From Cytophagaceae bacterium (GTDB taxonomy: Bacteria; Bacteroidota; Bacteroidia; Cytophagales; Spirosomataceae), in NCBI GenBank assembly GCA_016722655.1, contig JADKIR010000004.1, positions 1,054,001-1,118,000 of the forward strand: a stretch of DNA of 64,000 nucleotides, in the 5' to 3' direction. This document shows positions 1 to 10,132 of the stretch, piece by piece (the first letter of the stretch is position 1; the number at the start of each line of letters is the position of its first letter). The position numbers were made by a program, and so were the translations under genes. The notes below the pieces were generated by a model, which saw only the letters and a list, made by a program, of their open reading frames with translations, made no database searches and had not been told where the DNA came from.

Positions 1-3000
1 TTCCACTTGATAACTTTAGTACAAGGTTTACTTTTTCCCCGGGATTTGAAATGGTATTTCCCTGAAGATTGCCTAATGGCGGAGCTTCTACCTTAAGTAT
101 TTTTCCTAAAAAATTTGAGTTGCTTGCTAAAGCGGGGGCACTAGATTTAATATTGACATAATAATTTCCTGAAGCGAGATCGTTAGGAATCAAAAATTCT
201 TTTGTGAGGCCAGTTAGTTTGGTTTCACCTATTTTTGTAAATACATTATTACTCAGGTTTTGTAATTCAACAGTAATTATATTGTTAGATTCAAAATCAC
301 CTGTTGCAGAAAAATCAATTTTAATTTTAGTACCCAAACAAGCCAATTGAGGTATATTATTGAGAACTAAGCTTGCAGCGGCTTTTACATTTACACTTCC
401 CTGGAACTTCCCATACCCACATTCATTATAGGCATATCTAATTGAATAAATAGTACTTGTGTCAGGTGACACGCGTGGATCAGTATAAGAATAGCTGGTG
501 CTGACATTTGTTGCAGGGAATAATCCATACTTAAATCCGAATGCACCATTTAAGTTGATTATTTTGAGCTGAGCTCCTTGTGATTTCTTAGAATAAATAG
601 CAATATCGGAATTATCCTGTGCCACTAATTTGATTTCGGGTTTTTTGTTTATTGAAATTAATATCGGGGTAGATGGGTAACCTGTTTCATTGTTCTCTTT
701 AATTCTTAAATAGAATTTCGGCGAATTTTTAAGGAGACCAACAGGGATTGTTGCCACTAAAAATTCACCTTCAACTTTAGTGGGTAAATCACCATAATTT
801 TGATTATATGATTCTGATATTTGTACTTGAGCATTGAAATTTTGTGGAATATTCCCTTCAAAACCATATCTGATATGAATATTCTCCCCTTCACAGTAAT
901 TCAAGTTTGACAAATTCTCTATTATAAATTTGTAAGGTTTTGTATCAATTTTTATTTCACCGGTAGAATTACCTACACCGCACCTGTTAGATATTTTTGA
1001 AATGGAAAATATAGTACTTTGTTTGATGAATTTTGAAAAATTATATTCCCCAGACCCGGAGTTGAATACGCTTTGACTTATTTTTTCTCCTGTTGAGAAT
1101 TCAATGGCCATCTCTGAATAACTCTTAGCTTTAAATTGTAAAATAATTGGAGTTCCCAATATTACTTCTCTTTCGGCTGCACCGAAAAAATTTGCTTTGG
1201 GTACATCATCCAAATAAAGAAATAAATCTGGTGAAGAAATTTTCCGTTTTTTATTTGTAACCCTTATTGGCAGTGAGTTATACTCAGAAAAAACTTCCGG
1301 AATGCTTATATTAATCTGAAACTTTTTTGATGATCCAAGTTCAATATAATTGGCAACACTATTTTCATATTTTATGGCCTCAACTGTATATACATCACTT
1401 GTATCAGACTCTCCATTTACTACAAATGGTACATCAATTGGTTTATTTTTGCAATAAATGGGTTGGTATCCCATATTTAAGGATATAGATTGCTTAAGAT
1501 TTTGAGGATTTGAAACTTGGACTTTGATTGATTTATTTACTAAAATAGATTTTCCGCAAGCATTTGAAATTTCTTTTATATTATAAGTTGTAGAGCTAAT
1601 TGGAAATACCCCTGTATTTATAAGACTAAAATCATTTTTGCCATCATTTATTAACAGACTATATGGGATATTTGATGAACCATTAACAACTACTGGAAGA
1701 TCAAACCTTTTTCCAGCTTCGGAATTGTAAACAGGGTTATTTGGATTAGACAGCGTAAGAGTTGGAGTGGAATTAATGGTTATACTTAAAAACTTTAAAC
1801 TCTTAATGTTGGGGTTTGTGCTAATTACCCATAAATTTCCAGATGCTGTTTTTCCAGGAAACGGGCTATTTATATGATCAACTCTGAGAGTAGTGTCATT
1901 AATAAAATACGCATCAAAGAATAACGAATTGGTAGAAGAATATGAAAATTCAAATTTGAATTTATTATCTGCCGGAAAAGTGCCGAGTTTTTTTATAATT
2001 ATATCAACCTGACCATTTTCACAAACAGAAATTGGCTTATTGTTCTCACTAATATTGAAGCCCGAAGTAACATTTATATTTGTTTTTCCTTCTACTATAG
2101 ACGATCTGGTACAGTTTCGGTAAGCGGCACTTGTTATTTTGTAAACATCAGAAAATAAAGGCTCTACGGTGTATTTCTTTATTTTTTCGTCATAGATATT
2201 TTCAATATTCGTTATTGGAACCTTATTGGCTTTTTCTGCAACCCAATCAAAATAAGTATTATGATCGGCATTACCACCATATTGAACATTAATTGTTCCT
2301 TTTACTCCATAAGGAATATCCAATTTCTCTGTTAATATTTTTACTTTGTAGTTTTGCTCAACACTAAAGGCAAAGTTATTTGTTGATTTACAATATGGGG
2401 CTGTTGATTCTAATACTGCATGGAAGTTTTTCCCTTCCATTTCAGGGAGCAACTTATAAGAGTAGGTGTTGTCAGAAACATATTCAAGTGGGAGCCGGAT
2501 TTCATTGATTTTAGTATTGTTATTTCCGTTTGAATACACATAAAGAAAAAACTTATTTTCTTTGTCAAATGGCCTATCCATATTAAAAGTAACAAAACCT
2601 TTGTCTCCCACACAGGCAGGGGATGTAAAATTCAGCCCCATCAATCGAAGATTTATCGGATTAACTTTGACTAATTGCTCGCCCGTAATTTTTCCAATAC
2701 CACATTCATTTGTAACCTCTTTAACAGAATAAGAGGTGGTCTTTTCAGGATTTAGAATATATGTGTCACCATAAAACGATGATGGGTCTTTGATAACACC
2801 TGTGGAGTCATTGAATTTCAAAATAAAGGGCCGTGCTCCCTTCAATAGAGAAATATTTAGAGGAACTTGTTCAAATGAATTGGTTAAAAATTCTCCTAAC
2901 AAATTCCCGCTAATTAAAAACTTAAAATATACATTAGCACTCCAGGGGCTTTGGACTATAGGGTCTGTAGAAACCACTCTTAATTTGCCGAATGTATTAG

Positions 3001-3277
3001 AAATGGTGTCAGGGATTATAATTGGTATTTGGTTCAAGCCTGACTCCTCTGAAACTGTAATTATTTTGGTTTCGGTGTTAGAGCTTCCTGATTTTTTATA
3101 ATTATATGAAAGCTCTATTTTAAATTTATTATTCGATCCAAATGCACCAGTGGAAGTGAAGTTTATGACGTTTTTTTTAGAAGTACAGAGGTCTCCTGAA
3201 GGATTTTGAATACTTAATGTTTGTGAAAATGTTATTGTTGGAATTACCAGAATAAATAATATAAATAATCTATGCAT
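1..3277 (-). CDS. Giant secreted module-repeat protein, 3' part cut by the window edge
   Basis: Reading the minus strand from an ATG at 3277 gives an open frame to base 1 with at least 1092 codons; I checked the beginning, several internal stretches and the last 20 codons and met no stop. The product starts with a signal peptide (MHRLFILFILVIPTITFSQ). It is made of modules of about 190 residues. Each has a Cys-containing opening strand (ACVGDKG, VCENGQ, YCKNKP) and closes with a strand such as YSVKEVTNECGIG. Closing motifs lie near 2700, 2110, 1560, 970 and 410. The same module fills the gene directly upstream at 3290-7603, so the two are tandem paralogues; the 12-base gap implies one transcript. 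Whether this protein also ends in a T9SS sorting domain cannot be seen. Probably a cell-surface or secreted Ig-like-fold protein; ligand unknown. Confidence 0.85.
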   Translation of the reverse strand, partial: MHRLFILFILVIPTITFSQTLSIQNPSGDLCTSKKNVINFTSTGAFGSNNKFKIELSYNYKKSGSSNTETKIITVSEESGLNQIPIIIPDTISNTFGKLRVVSTDPIVQSPWSANVYFKFLISGNLLGEFLTNSFEQVPLNISLLKGARPFILKFNDSTGVIKDPSSFYGDTYILNPEKTTSYSVKEVTNECGIGKITGEQLVKVNPINLRLMGLNFTSPACVGDKGFVTFNMDRPFDKENKFFLYVYSNGNNNTKINEIRLPLEYVSDNTYSYKLLPEMEGKNFHAVLESTAPYCKSTNNFAFSVEQNYKVKILTEKLDIPYGVKGTINVQYGGNADHNTYFDWVAEKANKVPITNIENIYDEKIKKYTVEPLFSDVYKITSAAYRNCTRSSIVEGKTNINVTSGFNISENNKPISVCENGQVDIIIKKLGTFPADNKFKFEFSYSSTNSLFFDAYFINDTTLRVDHINSPFPGKTASGNLWVISTNPNIKSLKFLSITINSTPTLTLSNPNNPVYNSEAGKRFDLPVVVNGSSNIPYSLLINDGKNDFSLINTGVFPISSTTYNIKEISNACGKSILVNKSIKVQVSNPQNLKQSISLNMGYQPIYCKNKPIDVPFVVNGESDTSDVYTVEAIKYENSVANYIELGSSKKFQINISIPEVFSEYNSLPIRVTNKKRKISSPDLFLYLDDVPKANFFGAAEREVILGTPIILQFKAKSYSEMAIEFSTGEKISQSVFNSGSGEYNFSKFIKQSTIFSISKISNRCGVGNSTGEIKIDTKPYKFIIENLSNLNYCEGENIHIRYGFEGNIPQNFNAQVQISESYNQNYGDLPTKVEGEFLVATIPVGLLKNSPKFYLRIKENNETGYPSTPILISINKKPEIKLVAQDNSDIAIYSKKSQGAQLKIINLNGAFGFKYGLFPATNVSTSYSYTDPRVSPDTSTIYSIRYAYNECGYGKFQGSVNVKAAASLVLNNIPQLACLGTKIKIDFSATGDFESNNIITVELQNLSNNVFTKIGETKLTGLTKEFLIPNDLASGNYYVNIKSSAPALASNSNFLGKILKVEAPPLGNLQGNTISNPGEKVNLVLKLSSG

Positions 3278-3289
3278 TTGTGAGAAAAA

Positions 3290-6200
3290 TTAAAGTTTGA
3301 TAATTGAGGATTTTTTTAAAGATTTTTCCTTGGTAAGAATTTCTACTATGTATTTACCTGATGGTAAATCAGAAATATTTAATTTTGGTGATTTTTCGGA
3401 AAATGAATTAAAGATTTTAAGAATTCTTCCCTGAGGGCTTAGAATTTTCACAACAATTGGGTTTAAAAATTCACTGAATTCAAAATAATCTACAGCGGGA
3501 TTAGGATAAATCAGAGTTTCAATTTCATATGGATTTTCTGTAGCTGTTAATATCTCAATTGTTAAAGGATTCAATCCTTTAACAAGTCCCATTGAACATA
3601 GGTTATTGCTTAATTGAAACACCTTATAATTTCCTGGTTTTCTTATTGATAAACTATATTGATTATTTTGAATATAATAATTTGATTTATAGATGGCTGA
3701 TGAGTCGTCATAAATCAGGTAAAAGGGGGGTGTGCCATTAAATTCAAAATTTACTGTGGCGGGAGACTCTGTTGTAAAATAGGGTTTACTTGACGATACA
3801 TAAACTGAAATTCCCTGGATAACTTCAAACGGTAAAATTGATGTCGAACCTGAAACGCTTGGGTCATCTGACAATATTTTGACTCTATAATCTGTTCCTG
3901 TAGGTAAATTTTCAGGTACTGTAAAAACAAAACTATTTCCAATAATTGAAAAAGGCATCTTGTTAAAATTCAGTCCATTTTTATCTGATATTTCAAGCTT
4001 CAAACTATTTATATCTAAACCAGAAGAGGTAAATGTCACATTAACTTTTTCACCAGGACAGGTTTTTTGTTTATTGAGGATTACTTCATTTATTTCTTTT
4101 TCTGTTTTGGTATTTACAATTACAGTAGCCTCGCCAGAAGCCTGGCCTTTTCCGCAAAGATTTGTGATAGAGATTATTTTATAAGTAGTAGTTTGCTTGG
4201 GTGAAACTTTTACATAGGTAATTCTTGAGCCTGATTTCCCCAATATCCCGTCAGATAAAGAATAATTAAAAAATGGGTTTTCGAGATCAGAAACAATAGT
4301 AAGATAGGTTGATTTCCCATTGTTTATAGTCGCATTACCAGTGATACTGGCAGAGGGGCGATCCAAAATTTGAATTATTTCAGAGCTTCCTAAAACAATT
4401 CCATCAGATTTTATGTATAACTTATAAAAACCTGTTTTTAAGCTTGAGGGTAAATTTAAATTGTAATTAGTGTCCTCTAATTTTTCAGTTTTTCCAAGAT
4501 TATAAATGTCCTGATTGTTATTATAATTTTCGATAAAGAATTCAAAAAAAGAGTTTGGATTAAAGTCACCTTTAATTTTATAGTTAACAGACATTTTTCC
4601 ACCTATACAATAGCTAGTCGTATTTGTGGTTATTTTGGCTGATTTTGGGATTCTAACCAGTATTTGACTATTGGAGTTAAAATATCCGCAAGCTGTGGAT
4701 ACTTTTGCCACTTTATATGTTGTGCTTACTTTTGGTGAAACTCTTACACAATTATTTGCAGTTACTTCCCCAATTCCTTCAATCCACACAGTATGAAAAT
4801 GTTGCATTGTACTTTTGATATTTATACAGCTACTTGATCCATCAGAATCACTCAAGATTATCTCATTTGCACTTCCATTTTGACCAGTTAAAGTAATTTT
4901 TGGAGAGGTGTAAAATGTCGATTGGATTGTATTTGATTTGAAATCAATTGTTTTATCAATTACCCTTATATCAATTAAAGAACTGGATTGGAAAAAACCT
5001 TCCGGAACCTGAACCCACATTGGGTTGCCGGGTTTTACAATTTGTATTTCTTTAAAATTATTTTGTCCGTATAGAGAAACCTCTACTTTTAAATCAGCTT
5101 TCATAATATCTCCTTGTGACATAAAGCTTATAGGGATAATTGAGTGTTTTCCTTCGCAAAATGGAATATTTGAGTTATTTATTAGTGTGATATTATACGG
5201 TATAATTTTAAGTCCTTCGCCTGTAACCTCGCCAACTCCACATTCATTTTGAATGCTTTTCAAATTATAATAACCTGAATTTAAGGGAATATAGGGATTA
5301 TTATATTTAGATAACGAGAATTTGTGATTATAATTTAGAATGTACTCTTCCTCTGGTAGCTCATCAAATTGGTATTTTATTAAACTTCCACCACCAGTTA
5401 TGTAAACACTATATGAAAATGGTTCATTTAGAATTAATTTTTTATTGTAAGTGTAGTCGTAGTCGGCTATGTATGCTTTAGGCTTTGAAAAAACCTTTAA
5501 TTCAATGGCGTTGCTAACAATCGACCCATCTGGACCGAGAATACGTATCGCCTGATTAAATGCAGTTTCGGGGCTGTTTCCCAAAAGTTTTGGATCATTT
5601 GGTATATTGGCATCTATAACACCTAATGTACCTTGTCCAATAATGTTTTTTGAACTTGAATTATATATCTCAACTTTATAAACCTGATCTTTAGGGAGAT
5701 TCCCAATGCCTTCCAGGTCGATTTTGAAGCTTTCCCCTAAACAAAACCCAGCCTTTTCTGGTATTTTTATTTTTACTTTATATTCTAATGGTCTCGAAAC
5801 AGTGATTTTTAAGCTATCTCTATAAAAACTTGAGGTATAAATTGTTTTTGGGTTATCAATTGTACCGCACACATTTGAGATCTTTTTTACCTTATACGTG
5901 GTTGTTTGATTGGGGAAAACTGAAAACTCAATAGGGGAATTACTTAGACCTCCAAAACTTTTTTCCGAATTGTCGTTAAGTATTACCGTAGTTCTTGCTC
6001 TTGAGTTGGTATATTCTAACCTAATTAATACATTTTCAGGTTTGTCCAGGATTGTATTTGAGGCCACAATATTTACAAGAGTAGGAATGTCAAAAAATCG
6101 AACCTCTTTTATAGGGCTTTCAATATTTGGGTTGGCAACCAGAATTTTAAACCTTAAACCGGTTTCTTTCACGTTTGCCAGGGCATCAGATGGAATATTT

Positions 6201-7603
6201 ACAAGTAACATTTTATTGTTTTCTGTTAATGTGGCATCAAACTCTCTGGTTTTATAAACCTCCCCATAAAAATTTAGATATAATAAACTAAATTTAATTC
6301 CAAGGGAGTTTTTGAGGTTAGGTATATTTGAAACAATTGGAATTTCAAATTTACCAGTATTAATACAAATTCCGGGAGGGTGTTCCAATGCATCAATATC
6401 AATAAATATTTTTTTTTCATTTGGAATTTTTATGCTTAGGCCACCCTCAGGTATAGGTAAATTTCCACAGGAACTTTGAGCAGACACTATTTCGTATGAT
6501 TCCAAATTATCTGTAAATGGAATTATTTTGGATGCCCATGTTTCATTTCCTGCTATATAGCTAGAACTAATAACCAAACCATTTTTAAATTTTGCTTCAA
6601 ATGGCCCAATACCTTTAAATTTAACATTTAAGTAAATATTTTTTGAAAATTGGTTAATCGAGGGGGTTGCTGAAAGGCTTACAGATTTGTCAACCAAACT
6701 TATTCTTTTTTCGAGGATTTCTCCATTCGCCTCAGGAGAAGATGCAGTAACCCGAAATGAGGAAATATTATTAACATTGAAATCTTTTGGAATTGAAACT
6801 TTTAATATAGAGTCAGATTCAGCAAATGTTGGTAAATTTATAAACGAGGAGGAACTGTTATCACGAACCTGAACCTGAAATTTATTATTATGATTAAATT
6901 GACCAGTCTTGGCTACTGTAATATAAAAATCACTTCCTTTGCAGTAGGAATAATCCATGCCTAAAGAGATTATTTTGAGAGCAATTGGGTTTATTTTTAA
7001 ATTAAAAGAGCCCTTAAATTCTCCTTCACCGCATTTGTTGTTTACGGACATTATTTTATATTCTTTCGAAATGCCTGATTGCAACAAAAGAGATGGATTA
7101 AAAAAATTGTCAAAACTAACCGAAGAGTTGTCATCAAGTACAATGTTTGAGGGCCAACTTCCTTGTCCTGACAAAGGTACCGCCACCTTTGAATAAGGGT
7201 TCACCAGTGCCTGACCGGCTAATATGACATTTGGTAGAGTGGTTATTGTAATTGGTATAACATTGCTTGTTAGCTCCGGCTCTGATGATTTTATCTTTAT
7301 TAAATAATCAAATGGGGTTGATTTAAATGGCAAATTGTTTATTTTCGGAATTTTTATTATTAAAGTCTTCTCCTTCAATTTTGATTCGACCTCCAGGAAA
7401 TTATTATCTAATTGATTTGCTATAAAAACTTTAAAGATGTTTGAGTTTCCAAACTTTACATTTGAGCTAAAAGTTAATACTACATCTTGATTTTCGCAGA
7501 ATGAATTTATAGAAAATTCATCCAATTTTAAACTATTTGATTGGCTTTTTACAATAAGTGAATTTAATAAAAGTAGTTGTAAAAGGAATAACTTCTTAAA
7601 CAT
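3290..7603 (-). CDS. Giant seven-module secreted protein with T9SS type A sorting domain
   Basis: 1437 residues. An N-terminal signal peptide (about residues 1-21) is followed by seven divergent modules of about 190-200 residues. Each module opens with a Cys motif (FCENQD 36, YCKGSD 220, GICINTG 411, FCLGES 620, FCEGKH 815, YCIGGK 998, TCPGEK 1181). Each closes with a Tyr-rich strand ending in Cys-Gly or Cys (about residues 191, 379, 579, 788, 972, 1150, 1336). The spacing suggests one disulfide per beta-sandwich module, which is inference. From about residue 1366 the sequence fits a T9SS type A C-terminal domain (YPNPAVDYFEF, then LPSGKYIVEILT and a basic end). This predicts export across the outer membrane and surface attachment or release. 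No catalytic motif is visible. Such giants are often adhesin-like; the true role is unknown. Confidence 0.9.
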   Translation of the reverse strand: MFKKLFLLQLLLLNSLIVKSQSNSLKLDEFSINSFCENQDVVLTFSSNVKFGNSNIFKVFIANQLDNNFLEVESKLKEKTLIIKIPKINNLPFKSTPFDYLIKIKSSEPELTSNVIPITITTLPNVILAGQALVNPYSKVAVPLSGQGSWPSNIVLDDNSSVSFDNFFNPSLLLQSGISKEYKIMSVNNKCGEGEFKGSFNLKINPIALKIISLGMDYSYCKGSDFYITVAKTGQFNHNNKFQVQVRDNSSSSFINLPTFAESDSILKVSIPKDFNVNNISSFRVTASSPEANGEILEKRISLVDKSVSLSATPSINQFSKNIYLNVKFKGIGPFEAKFKNGLVISSSYIAGNETWASKIIPFTDNLESYEIVSAQSSCGNLPIPEGGLSIKIPNEKKIFIDIDALEHPPGICINTGKFEIPIVSNIPNLKNSLGIKFSLLYLNFYGEVYKTREFDATLTENNKMLLVNIPSDALANVKETGLRFKILVANPNIESPIKEVRFFDIPTLVNIVASNTILDKPENVLIRLEYTNSRARTTVILNDNSEKSFGGLSNSPIEFSVFPNQTTTYKVKKISNVCGTIDNPKTIYTSSFYRDSLKITVSRPLEYKVKIKIPEKAGFCLGESFKIDLEGIGNLPKDQVYKVEIYNSSSKNIIGQGTLGVIDANIPNDPKLLGNSPETAFNQAIRILGPDGSIVSNAIELKVFSKPKAYIADYDYTYNKKLILNEPFSYSVYITGGGSLIKYQFDELPEEEYILNYNHKFSLSKYNNPYIPLNSGYYNLKSIQNECGVGEVTGEGLKIIPYNITLINNSNIPFCEGKHSIIPISFMSQGDIMKADLKVEVSLYGQNNFKEIQIVKPGNPMWVQVPEGFFQSSSLIDIRVIDKTIDFKSNTIQSTFYTSPKITLTGQNGSANEIILSDSDGSSSCINIKSTMQHFHTVWIEGIGEVTANNCVRVSPKVSTTYKVAKVSTACGYFNSNSQILVRIPKSAKITTNTTSYCIGGKMSVNYKIKGDFNPNSFFEFFIENYNNNQDIYNLGKTEKLEDTNYNLNLPSSLKTGFYKLYIKSDGIVLGSSEIIQILDRPSASITGNATINNGKSTYLTIVSDLENPFFNYSLSDGILGKSGSRITYVKVSPKQTTTYKIISITNLCGKGQASGEATVIVNTKTEKEINEVILNKQKTCPGEKVNVTFTSSGLDINSLKLEISDKNGLNFNKMPFSIIGNSFVFTVPENLPTGTDYRVKILSDDPSVSGSTSILPFEVIQGISVYVSSSKPYFTTESPATVNFEFNGTPPFYLIYDDSSAIYKSNYYIQNNQYSLSIRKPGNYKVFQLSNNLCSMGLVKGLNPLTIEILTATENPYEIETLIYPNPAVDYFEFSEFLNPIVVKILSPQGRILKIFNSFSEKSPKLNISDLPSGKYIVEILTKEKSLKKSSIIKL

Positions 7604-7825
7604 TGTGTCTATAAAATTGTTTAACTTAATTTTAACAAAATTTAAGCCAAATCAAGCAAATAGAAAGATTGATTTTTAAGAAATATTCATTTAAAAAGAT
7701 TTAAGCGGAAATTTTAAATAATTCAAGATTTCATAAAAATTACTTTATTAAAAATTTTCAAACATCCTTAAAAATTTATTCTAGAGATCATTTCTAATTT
7801 TTTGAAATACTTTATACTTTCTTTT

Positions 7826-8293
7826 TCACTGCACCCTCGTAAACTTTGCAACAATATCAGTACTAACACCTGAAATATCCAATTTGGTATTCCAGGTAAT
7901 CTTATCACTTTCAACCACCACATTTCCTTCTAAAGTCTGCCCTCCTGATTCTTTCAAAATAAGTTTGTTATCAGTACCCAATGTAAAGGTGCCTATTTTC
8001 CCAATAGGTAAAAACGAATCGCCGTTGTCGTCAACACAACCAGCGGGCTCAAATACTGAAAAATTGCTTTTGGTATCAAAACTAATGGTAATGTCTTTAG
8101 TGCAAGGATAAAACTGATTATAAAATGTCCAATAATCAATAGTATTTCCTCCAAGTGTTACATTTAAATTGAGAATTTTCCAGGTTCCATCAATGGTTAC
8201 AGGTTCAACTGTATCACTATCTTTTTTACATGAAATTATAAAAACACCCACAAAAAGCACCAACAAGAGATTTTTCAAGAAAGACTTTCCCAT
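7826..8293 (-). CDS. Lipocalin-like lipoprotein
   Basis: 155 residues. The leader is MGKSFLKNLLLVLFVGVFIISC with the lipobox Cys at 22, so the protein should be lipid-anchored. After a short acidic linker comes IDGTWKILNLNVTLGG, then alternating strands with a charged end (VAKFTRVQ). This is the layout of the lipocalin-like/DUF4923-type lipoproteins common in Bacteroidota, about 130 residues of mature beta-barrel. Ligand unknown. It stands alone, with 222 bases to the giant-protein gene downstream. A minus-strand -7-like element TATTTTTG (8330-8337) lies about 37 bases upstream of the ATG, without a clear -33 partner. Confidence 0.75.
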   Translation of the reverse strand: MGKSFLKNLLLVLFVGVFIISCKKDSDTVEPVTIDGTWKILNLNVTLGGNTIDYWTFYNQFYPCTKDITISFDTKSNFSVFEPAGCVDDNGDSFLPIGKIGTFTLGTDNKLILKESGGQTLEGNVVVESDKITWNTKLDISGVSTDIVAKFTRVQ

Positions 8294-8732
8294 TTTTCAA
8301 TTAGTTTTTGGTTTAAAATTTACTCAACGCAAAAATATGTTTTACATTTTCGAATTTATCTCTTTATCCCGATTTTTTTATCCTTTAAGGCCCTTTCTTT
8401 AGTAAAAAACTACATTTTTAATTCTAATATTCAAGTTTTGAATACAAAAAATACTTTGAATTTGCTCTTTCTATAATTACATATTCAAATTTCTCCAAAA
8501 TTTGTATTCTGCCTTTTTTACAAATAAGAATATTGAATTTTCTAAATTCCTCAATCCCGGGTTATTCAACCTCAGTTTAGCTATTCATTTTACCGTAAAA
8601 AAAAATTAGAGCCTAAAAAAGATATTTATCCTGATTTTTCATTGTTTTAAAGTTACTTATATCTATTTTTGTGTCGTTTTTTAGATAATATACTAAGTTA
8701 AACAATATTAATATAGATAAAATAGCTTTTTT
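8294..8732. other. Intergenic region between divergent lipoprotein and ahcY genes
   Basis: This 439-base, very AT-rich stretch holds promoter elements for the two flanking genes: a minus-strand TATTTTTG at 8330-8337 and a plus-strand -33/-7 pair at 8642-8671. I see no convincing small gene, tRNA or structured RNA in between. Confidence 0.5.
8642..8671 (+). promoter_or_regulatory. Bacteroidota-type promoter of ahcY
   Basis: TTG at 8642-8644 and TATTTTTG at 8664-8671 are separated by 19 bases, matching the -33 (TTG) and -7 (TAnnTTTG) elements of Bacteroidota primary sigma promoters. A start near 8678 would give a leader of about 55 bases. Confidence 0.55.
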
Positions 8733-10046
8733 ATGAGCAAAAGTAACACTTTCATTCCGTTTAAAGTAAAAGATATCGCCCTTGCAGACTGGGGTCGTAA
8801 AGAAATTCAATTGGCTGAAGCCGAAATGCCGGGTTTGATGGAAATCCGTAAAGAATATGGCCCAAGCAAGCCTCTGAAAGGAGCTAGAATTGCCGGATGT
8901 CTTCACATGACAATCCAAACCGCTGTTTTGATAGAAACTCTGGTAGAACTTGGAGCTGAAGTAACCTGGTCTTCATGTAATATTTTCTCTACACAAGATC
9001 ACGCTGCCGCTGCCATCGCTGCTGCCGGCATTTCGGTTTATGCATGGAAAGGCATGACTGCTGAAGAGTTTGACTGGTGTATCGAGCAGACATTGTTTTT
9101 TGGAGAAGAACAACAACCACTTAATATGATTCTTGATGATGGTGGTGATTTGACCAACATGGTTTTTGATGTATATCCTGAACTCGTAGCCGGAATCAAA
9201 GGACTTTCTGAAGAAACTACCACAGGTGTTCACCGTCTTTATGAAAGAATGAAAAACGGCACACTTTTACTCCCTGCAATCAATGTTAACGATTCAGTAA
9301 CTAAGTCTAAATTTGACAACAAATACGGCTGTAAAGAGTCATTGGTTGATGCCATCCGTCGTGCTACTGACTTGATGTTGGCTGGAAAAGTTGCTGCAGT
9401 TGCCGGTTATGGCGATGTAGGTAAAGGTTCAGCCGAGTCGTTGAGAGGTGCCGGTTGCAGAGTGTTGGTTACTGAAATTGACCCAATATGTGCCCTTCAG
9501 GCCGCAATGGATGGCTACGAAGTAGTAACTATGGACGAAGCTGCCACGAGAGCCCAGATTTTCGTTACTGCTACAGGTAACTATAAGATAATCAGAAAAG
9601 AGCATTTCCTGAAAATGCGTGACAAAGCTATAGTTTGTAACATCGGACACTTTGATAACGAAATTGACATGGCCTGGTTAAACCAAAACTATGGTCATAC
9701 CAAAAACGTAATCAAGCCTCAGGTGGATATGTACAATGTAGAAGGAAAAGACATAATCATATTGGCTGAAGGAAGATTGGTTAACCTGGGTTGTGCTATG
9801 GGACACCCTTCATTTGTAATGTCATGTTCTTTCTCTAACCAAACCTTGGCCCAGTTGGAACTTTGGAACAATACAGCTGCCTATGAGAAAAAAGTGTATG
9901 TATTGCCTAAAGCCCTTGATGAAAAAGTAGCTGCATTCCATTTGGCTCATGTGGGTGCAAAATTGGATAAACTGTCAACTGAGCAAGCGGAATACATCGG
10001 CGTAAGCGTTGATGGGCCTTTTAAAGCTGAAATGTACAGATACTAA
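8733..10046 (+). CDS. ahcY: Adenosylhomocysteinase (S-adenosylhomocysteine hydrolase)
   Basis: 437 residues, the normal length. The enzyme reversibly splits S-adenosylhomocysteine into adenosine and homocysteine in the cytoplasm, clearing the inhibitory product of SAM-dependent methylation. Visible signatures are HMTIQTAVLIETL and the catalytic-domain stretch SCNIFSTQDHAAAAIA. DDGGDLT, the Lys/Asp region NDSVTKSKFDNKYG and the NAD-binding loop GYGDVGKG (residues 225-232) follow. It ends with the conserved FKAEMYRY C-terminus that reaches into the neighbouring subunit of the tetramer. It is a single-gene unit with its own promoter and a terminator 26 bases downstream. No other methionine-cycle gene is adjacent. 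Confidence 0.98.
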   Translation: MSKSNTFIPFKVKDIALADWGRKEIQLAEAEMPGLMEIRKEYGPSKPLKGARIAGCLHMTIQTAVLIETLVELGAEVTWSSCNIFSTQDHAAAAIAAAGISVYAWKGMTAEEFDWCIEQTLFFGEEQQPLNMILDDGGDLTNMVFDVYPELVAGIKGLSEETTTGVHRLYERMKNGTLLLPAINVNDSVTKSKFDNKYGCKESLVDAIRRATDLMLAGKVAAVAGYGDVGKGSAESLRGAGCRVLVTEIDPICALQAAMDGYEVVTMDEAATRAQIFVTATGNYKIIRKEHFLKMRDKAIVCNIGHFDNEIDMAWLNQNYGHTKNVIKPQVDMYNVEGKDIIILAEGRLVNLGCAMGHPSFVMSCSFSNQTLAQLELWNNTAAYEKKVYVLPKALDEKVAAFHLAHVGAKLDKLSTEQAEYIGVSVDGPFKAEMYRY

Positions 10047-10071
10047 TATTATTTAGAATTGTTTATTGAAA

Positions 10072-10104
10072 GCCGTTCATTTGAAAAAATGGGCGGTTTT
10101 TTTT
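10072..10104 (+). terminator. Rho-independent terminator of ahcY
   Basis: A 10-bp stem (GCCGTTCATT with AATGGGCGGT, including G-U pairs) with a 6-base loop is followed by a run of eight T, 26 bases after the ahcY stop. Confidence 0.8.
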
Positions 10105-10132
10105 ATTTCCAAAAAATTATAAGTGCTTTTAT

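Noticed and set aside
2790..3101. 103-codon plus-strand frame in the left-edge region
   Set aside because: It is antisense to the continuous minus-strand frame starting at 3277, which translates to a signal peptide and the repeated module.
5910..6257. 115-codon open frame on the plus strand inside the giant protein gene
   Set aside because: Antisense shadow of a gene with clear signal peptide, repeated modules and sorting domain; the plus-strand product shows no family features.
8294..8732. Possible SAH-responsive riboswitch before ahcY
   Set aside because: The expected leader is only about 55 bases and AT-rich; I could not form a stable conserved-looking fold there.
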